Shown in pieces: positions 60,165 through 64,000 of a stretch of 64,000 bases of DNA. Numbering within the stretch: the first letter of the stretch is position 1; each line of letters begins with the position of its first letter. The translations under genes were made by a program, and so were the position numbers. Origin of the DNA: Colwellia sp. TT2012 (GTDB taxonomy: Bacteria > Pseudomonadota > Gammaproteobacteria > Enterobacterales > Alteromonadaceae). The DNA lies in NCBI RefSeq assembly GCF_001440345.1, contig NZ_LJYX01000009.1, positions 62,001 through 126,000 on the forward strand. The letters are read 5' to 3'. The notes below the pieces were generated by a model. The model searched no databases. It was given only the letters and a program-made list of their open reading frames with translations, and was not told where the DNA came from.

Positions 60165-60821
60165 TTATTCGTAGGTAATTGGGTCTGTAACCTTATTTTC
60201 AGAAAAAGCTTCTAAGCGCTCTTGGCATGCGCCACACTTGCCACAGGCTTTATCTCGACCGTTATAACAGGTCCAAGTATTACTGTAATCAAGACCCATA
60301 GCAATACCATCAGCGAGGATTGCGGTTTTATTCACTGTTAAATAGGGGCTAAATATTTCAACACTTTCATAATTCGCAATTTTACAAACATCATTCATCT
60401 TTTCGACAAACTCAGGGCGACAATCTGGGTAGATGGCATGATCACCTGAATGGGCACCATAATAAACTTGCTTAGCACCAACCGACACTGCATAAGCAAC
60501 GGCTAAAGAAAGTAAAATCATATTACGGTTGGGCACTAGGGTTGACTTCATACTATCAGCCTCATAGTGGCCTTCGGGAATATCGATATCATCGGTGAGA
60601 GAAGAACCAGTAAATAATTGATTTATTGCCGAAATATCAATTACCTTATGGTTGATACCGAGCCCATTACAGACAGTGCTAGCGCACTGCAATTCTTTTA
60701 CATGGCGTTGTCCATAATTAAATGACAAAGCAAAAACTTGTTTACCGTCTTTTCGAGCACGGTTTAATACAGTAAAGGAATCCATGCCACCAGAATAAAT
60801 AACAATAACTTTTTCAGTCAT
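60165..60821 (-). CDS. queC: 7-cyano-7-deazaguanine (preQ0) synthase QueC
   Basis: A 218-residue enzyme of queuosine biosynthesis converting 7-carboxy-7-deazaguanine and ammonia to preQ0. PP-loop [14 protein letters not shown] at residues 6-19; zinc-binding [14 protein letters not shown] near the C-terminus. The ATG at 60821, with AGAGAG upstream, gives the family start [12 protein letters not shown]; the frame stays open 47 codons further upstream, but that hydrophobic stretch overlaps the queE start region and is not part of the family. Confidence 0.94.
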   Translation of the reverse strand: MTEKVIVIYSGGMDSFTVLNRARKDGKQVFALSFNYGQRHVKELQCASTVCNGLGINHKVIDISAINQLFTGSSLTDDIDIPEGHYEADSMKSTLVPNRNMILLSLAVAYAVSVGAKQVYYGAHSGDHAIYPDCRPEFVEKMNDVCKIANYESVEIFSPYLTVNKTAILADGIAMGLDYSNTWTCYNGRDKACGKCGACQERLEAFSENKVTDPITYE

Positions 60822-60960
60822 TTGAAGCTCTCTTAATTGATCTAAGGTATAATATAAAACGCCTGTTATTTTACTTGAAATAGACAATGGGCTAAAGCAG
60901 AAAGTGAGCACTATGCCTAATAAGACACACCACAATGTAGCAGAGAAAACCATATTACCC

Positions 60961-61629
60961 ATGAACTATAAAATTAATGAGCTTTTTGAAACCATTCAAG
61001 GTGAAGGTTCTTTTACCGGACAACCGTCAATTTTCATTCGATTACAAGGCTGTCCTGTAGGATGTTCGTGGTGTGATACTAAACATACTTGGAACATTGA
61101 GCTTGATGATCAAGTCAGTCCTGACATTATGTTAGCTAAAAAAGCGGAGACATCTCAATGGTCTAGTTTTACTGTTGCTGAAATTTTTGCCTTAGTGCAA
61201 GAAAAGCACTTTCAAGCGAAACACATAGTTATCACTGGCGGTGAACCTTGTATGGTTGATTTAACGCCATTATGCCAGTTGTTTGAACAACAAGGCTATA
61301 GTACACAAATTGAAACGTCTGGCACGTTTGAGATTATTACCACAGAAAAATGTTGGGTAACCGTTTCGCCTAAAATTAATATGCGCGGTGGCTATAAAAT
61401 TTTAGCAAGCGCTATGTCACGTGCAAATGAAATAAAGCATCCTATTGCGACAGAGCAACATGTCGATGACTTGAAAGCTTTATTGGCCTTGCATAAGGTA
61501 GAAAATACTGCTATTTACTTACAGCCGATTAGCCAAAAGAAGCGAGCAACAGAGTTAGCGATAGCAACATGTATCGCTAATAACTGGCGTTTATCGATAC
61601 AAGTACACAAATATATCGGTATTGAATAA
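60961..61629 (+). CDS. queE: 7-carboxy-7-deazaguanine synthase QueE
   Basis: A 222-residue radical SAM enzyme that forms 7-carboxy-7-deazaguanine. The cluster-binding motif CPVGCSWC (CX3CX2C) is followed by DTKHTW, and GGEPCMVDL is the SAM-binding GGEP motif. The ATG at 60961 aligns with the family start ([16 protein letters not shown]); an ATG at 60913 would add 16 residues. It is divergent from queC across a shared gap of about 140 bases. Confidence 0.92.
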   Translation: MNYKINELFETIQGEGSFTGQPSIFIRLQGCPVGCSWCDTKHTWNIELDDQVSPDIMLAKKAETSQWSSFTVAEIFALVQEKHFQAKHIVITGGEPCMVDLTPLCQLFEQQGYSTQIETSGTFEIITTEKCWVTVSPKINMRGGYKILASAMSRANEIKHPIATEQHVDDLKALLALHKVENTAIYLQPISQKKRATELAIATCIANNWRLSIQVHKYIGIE

Positions 61630-61665
61630 CAGCTCTTGCTAGTTTTACTTTTTAGGTGACTAACG

Positions 61666-62748
61666 TTAATCCGTAACCACTTTGGGGACACGCTTTGACA
61701 CGCGGGTTAATAATTCATAATTTATGCTATCACTGTGTTGAGCAACGATATCAATACTGATGTTTTTACCCCATAACTCAACAGTATCGCCAATATTAAT
61801 GTTTGCTAAGTCGGTGATATCTACGGTGATCATATCCATTGAAACTCGACCAACCAGCGGGACAACTTTACCCTTAACGAATACCGGAGTGCCAGATTTT
61901 GCATTGCGAGGGTAACCATCGGCATAGCCAATCGCAATGGTCGCTATGGTTGATTTTCTTTTCGCTTGCCAAGTGTCGCCATAGCCAACGGTTTCGCCAA
62001 TTTTCAAGGTATGTATCGCAATAATATTGGCTTGTAAGGTCATCACTGGGATGAGTGGTTGGCTTAGTGGACTCTCGCCAATAGGAGAAATACCATAAAG
62101 TGCTAAGCCTAATCGAGTGTGATCGCCATGACTTGCGGGCCAATTTAAAATACCAGCGGAATTCGCCATACTAAATTGACAATGATACTTTGCGACTAAG
62201 CTCATTAACTTAGCCAATTGCTCTATAGGTTTTACACTATCAAGCTGCTCAGCCGAAGAAAAATGCGAGCACAATACTAGCTTACTTCTTTGTTGATTGC
62301 TTAACTGTGTCATGATGAGGTCGACTTGCTCAAGGTGGAAACCTAAGCGGTTCATGCCAGTCTCTACTTTTAACCAAATATCACCAGAAAATTCAATGTT
62401 AAGAGATCTCAGCCAGGCTATTTGATAATCACTGTGCAGCATTAATGAAAAATTATGTCGCTGTGCCAACTCAAAGTCATTTTCTTTAAACGGCCCTTCA
62501 AGAATAAGCACAGTATTATTAATACCAGCACTGCGCAGTGCCATTGCCTCATCAATAAAACCGACAGCAAAAGTATTAACGGTTGCGCTTAGTGCATGGG
62601 CAACTTTATTGGCATCATGACCATAAGCATCGGCTTTAATCACCGCAATGGTATTGCTGTTAGGGGCGAGGCTATCAATATATTGGTAGTTTTTAACTAA
62701 GGCATCTAGGTCGATAACGGCTTGCGTAAGTCTGGAGATATAGCTCAT
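61666..62748 (-). CDS. alr: Alanine racemase
   Basis: A 360-residue PLP enzyme that makes D-alanine for peptidoglycan. The PLP lysine lies in AVIKADAYGHD near residue 38, and the catalytic tyrosine in the later segment GYGDTW. RVSMDMITVDIT is also family-typical. Single-gene unit, convergent with queE. Confidence 0.95.
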   Translation of the reverse strand: MSYISRLTQAVIDLDALVKNYQYIDSLAPNSNTIAVIKADAYGHDANKVAHALSATVNTFAVGFIDEAMALRSAGINNTVLILEGPFKENDFELAQRHNFSLMLHSDYQIAWLRSLNIEFSGDIWLKVETGMNRLGFHLEQVDLIMTQLSNQQRSKLVLCSHFSSAEQLDSVKPIEQLAKLMSLVAKYHCQFSMANSAGILNWPASHGDHTRLGLALYGISPIGESPLSQPLIPVMTLQANIIAIHTLKIGETVGYGDTWQAKRKSTIATIAIGYADGYPRNAKSGTPVFVKGKVVPLVGRVSMDMITVDITDLANINIGDTVELWGKNISIDIVAQHSDSINYELLTRVSKRVPKVVTD

Positions 62749-62971
62749 ATAATAGGGTGATAATTAACGGATGAAAAGTGGCGAAAAAAATCAATTCGAC
62801 TATGAAAAAGGTCGTTAATTTCTCTATTTATTATTAGTTATCAGTGTACCATGATAACTATAGTGCACCTTATCTTAATCGTGTTTTTATCATTCGTTGA
62901 CAAATTCAAGCTGAATTTAGTCAATGAAATGAAGTAACCATTAGGCCAGATAACCACAACGAGATGATTCT

Positions 62972-63898
62972 ATGAACAGGCAAGCAGATTTAGTTGATGA
63001 GCTTAAAAACATTAGCACTGAAGGGCAAAACCCCAATACCTTAGATATTGATTTACTTGATTCACTTGGTGTTGTCAAAAAAATAAACACAGAAGATCAA
63101 AAAGTAGCGGTTATTGTCGGTCAATTGTTACCCGAAATTGCGCAAGGGGTTGATCTTATCGTTGAGGCTTTTGCCTGTGGTGGTCGACTTATATATATTG
63201 GCGCCGGTACCAGCGGTCGATTAGGAGTACTTGACTCGGTTGAATGCCCACCTACTTTTAGTGTGTCGAGTGAGCAAGTTATTGGCATTCTTGCTGGTGG
63301 TGCTGGCGCTATGTATAAAGCTGTTGAAGGTGCTGAAGATAATAGACAACTGGCAATAGATGATTTGAAAGCGGTGCATTTATCTAGCAAAGATGTCTTA
63401 GTGGGCATCGCTGCCAGTGGTCGAACGCCTTACGTGTTATCAGCAATGGCATTTGCTAAGGAGCAGGGTGCTGCAGTTATCGGTATTAGCTGTAGTGTTA
63501 ACAGTAGTTATGGACAAAATAGTGATGTTGATATTTGCGCGGTAGTTGGTGCCGAGGTGCTAACCGGCTCTACTCGGATGAAGTCAGGAACTGCACAAAA
63601 ACTCATTTTAAATATGCTCAGTACTGCCAGTATGATCCGTAGTGGCAAAAGCTATAAAAACCTAATGATAGATGTCAATGCCAGTAACGAAAAGTTATAT
63701 GCTCGAGCCGTCCGCATAGTCATGCAGGCCACTGAGTGTGATTTTTCTACCGCAGAGTACGCCCTTGGCCAAGCAAATAATCAGACAAAACTTGCCAGTT
63801 TAATGGTCTTAACTGGTTTAGACCTTAGCCAAGCTAAAGCAGCATTATTGGCAAATAAAGGCTTTTTGCGTAAAGCTATTGAGCAACAAGGCTGTTAA
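62972..63898 (+). CDS. murQ: N-acetylmuramic acid 6-phosphate etherase
   Basis: A 308-residue SIS-domain lyase that splits the ether bond of MurNAc-6-phosphate in peptidoglycan recycling. Signature IYIGAGTSGRLGVLDSVECPPTFS near residues 64-87 and TGSTRMKSGTAQKLILNMLST near 200-220. ATG preceded by GAGATG at weak spacing. The next gene begins 11 bases after the stop and is likely in the same operon. Confidence 0.96.
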   Translation: MNRQADLVDELKNISTEGQNPNTLDIDLLDSLGVVKKINTEDQKVAVIVGQLLPEIAQGVDLIVEAFACGGRLIYIGAGTSGRLGVLDSVECPPTFSVSSEQVIGILAGGAGAMYKAVEGAEDNRQLAIDDLKAVHLSSKDVLVGIAASGRTPYVLSAMAFAKEQGAAVIGISCSVNSSYGQNSDVDICAVVGAEVLTGSTRMKSGTAQKLILNMLSTASMIRSGKSYKNLMIDVNASNEKLYARAVRIVMQATECDFSTAEYALGQANNQTKLASLMVLTGLDLSQAKAALLANKGFLRKAIEQQGC

Positions 63899-63908
63899 TA
63901 CTGTGTTT

Positions 63909-64000
63909 ATGATGTTTATAAAAAGGCTGACGTTATTGTTTTACTGCTCGCTATGCTTAGTTAATTTACCGGCAAGTGCGATGACAGCAAAACCTATAAT
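63909..64000 (+). CDS. Exported protein, 5' end only (runs off the right edge)
   Basis: An ATG (or the ATG one codon later) opens a frame of 30 codons to the window end, reading MMFIKRLTLLFYCSLCLVNL then PASAMTAKP, a typical signal peptide with an ASA cleavage site. The mature protein lies outside the window. Coupling to murQ suggests a role in cell-wall recycling, but the identity cannot be told. Confidence 0.6.
   Translation, partial: MMFIKRLTLLFYCSLCLVNLPASAMTAKPI

Noticed and set aside
60822..60962. 47-codon N-terminal extension of queC
   Set aside because: It is hydrophobic and unlike QueC, occupies the divergent promoter region, and the internal ATG has a ribosome-binding site and the family start.

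Overview
The window looks like the chromosome of a marine, probably psychrophilic gammaproteobacterium of the Alteromonadales, most likely Colwellia or a close relative. This rests on an AT-rich genome, a thrS-infC-rpmI-rplT block, purB-hflD-mnmA, and above all tandem same-strand genes for the monomeric and the dimeric NADP-isocitrate dehydrogenase, an arrangement known from Colwellia maris. The assignment is by gene content and recollection; no database search was made.

Layout. 1-3000: the end of an IS200/RAYT-like transposase gene, a metallo-beta-lactamase-fold hydrolase and a decayed YeeE/YedE sulfur-transporter gene. About 3250-27840: an AT-rich accessory island built around DNA phosphorothioation (PT). 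Rightward run dptF-dptG-dptH, an 83-codon gene, a sulfur-binding-domain/HNH endonuclease gene, then a GHKL ATPase plus methyltransferase-like pair. Converging on it from the right are a small unknown gene, a helix-turn-helix gene, a PT-associated methyltransferase, dndB, dndC, dndD and dndE. To the right are a gene interrupted by one in-frame TGA, two small genes, a zeta-like kinase/toxin, and joined remnants of a tyrosine integrase and an IS630-type transposase. The island abuts the 3' end of a tRNA-Val(GAC) gene, the usual place for a tRNA-targeted integrative element.

28-64 kb is ordinary housekeeping chromosome: two MATE exporters, fdxA, thrS-infC-rpmI-rplT, purC, leucine dehydrogenase, purB-hflD-mnmA, nudJ-rluE, the two icd genes, cspD, clpS-clpA, three tRNA-Asn genes, uvrB, queC/queE, alr and murQ.

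How the PT island should work: DndC, DndD and DndE, with sulfur supplied by a cysteine desulfurase encoded elsewhere because no dndA is present, place sulfur in the DNA backbone; DndB probably represses the operon through an array of ACGT-containing sites upstream of its gene. DptFGH is the partner restriction complex that attacks unmodified DNA. The HNH enzyme belongs to a family that recognises PT-modified DNA, so the cluster seems to combine opposite specificities. The GHKL/methyltransferase pair lies inside the cluster and has no function I can name; it is the best candidate for an undescribed module. Unusual details are a very large DptH carrying a sigma-region-4-like helix-turn-helix and a possible PD-(D/E)XK nuclease core, and a DndC with about 250 extra N-terminal residues.
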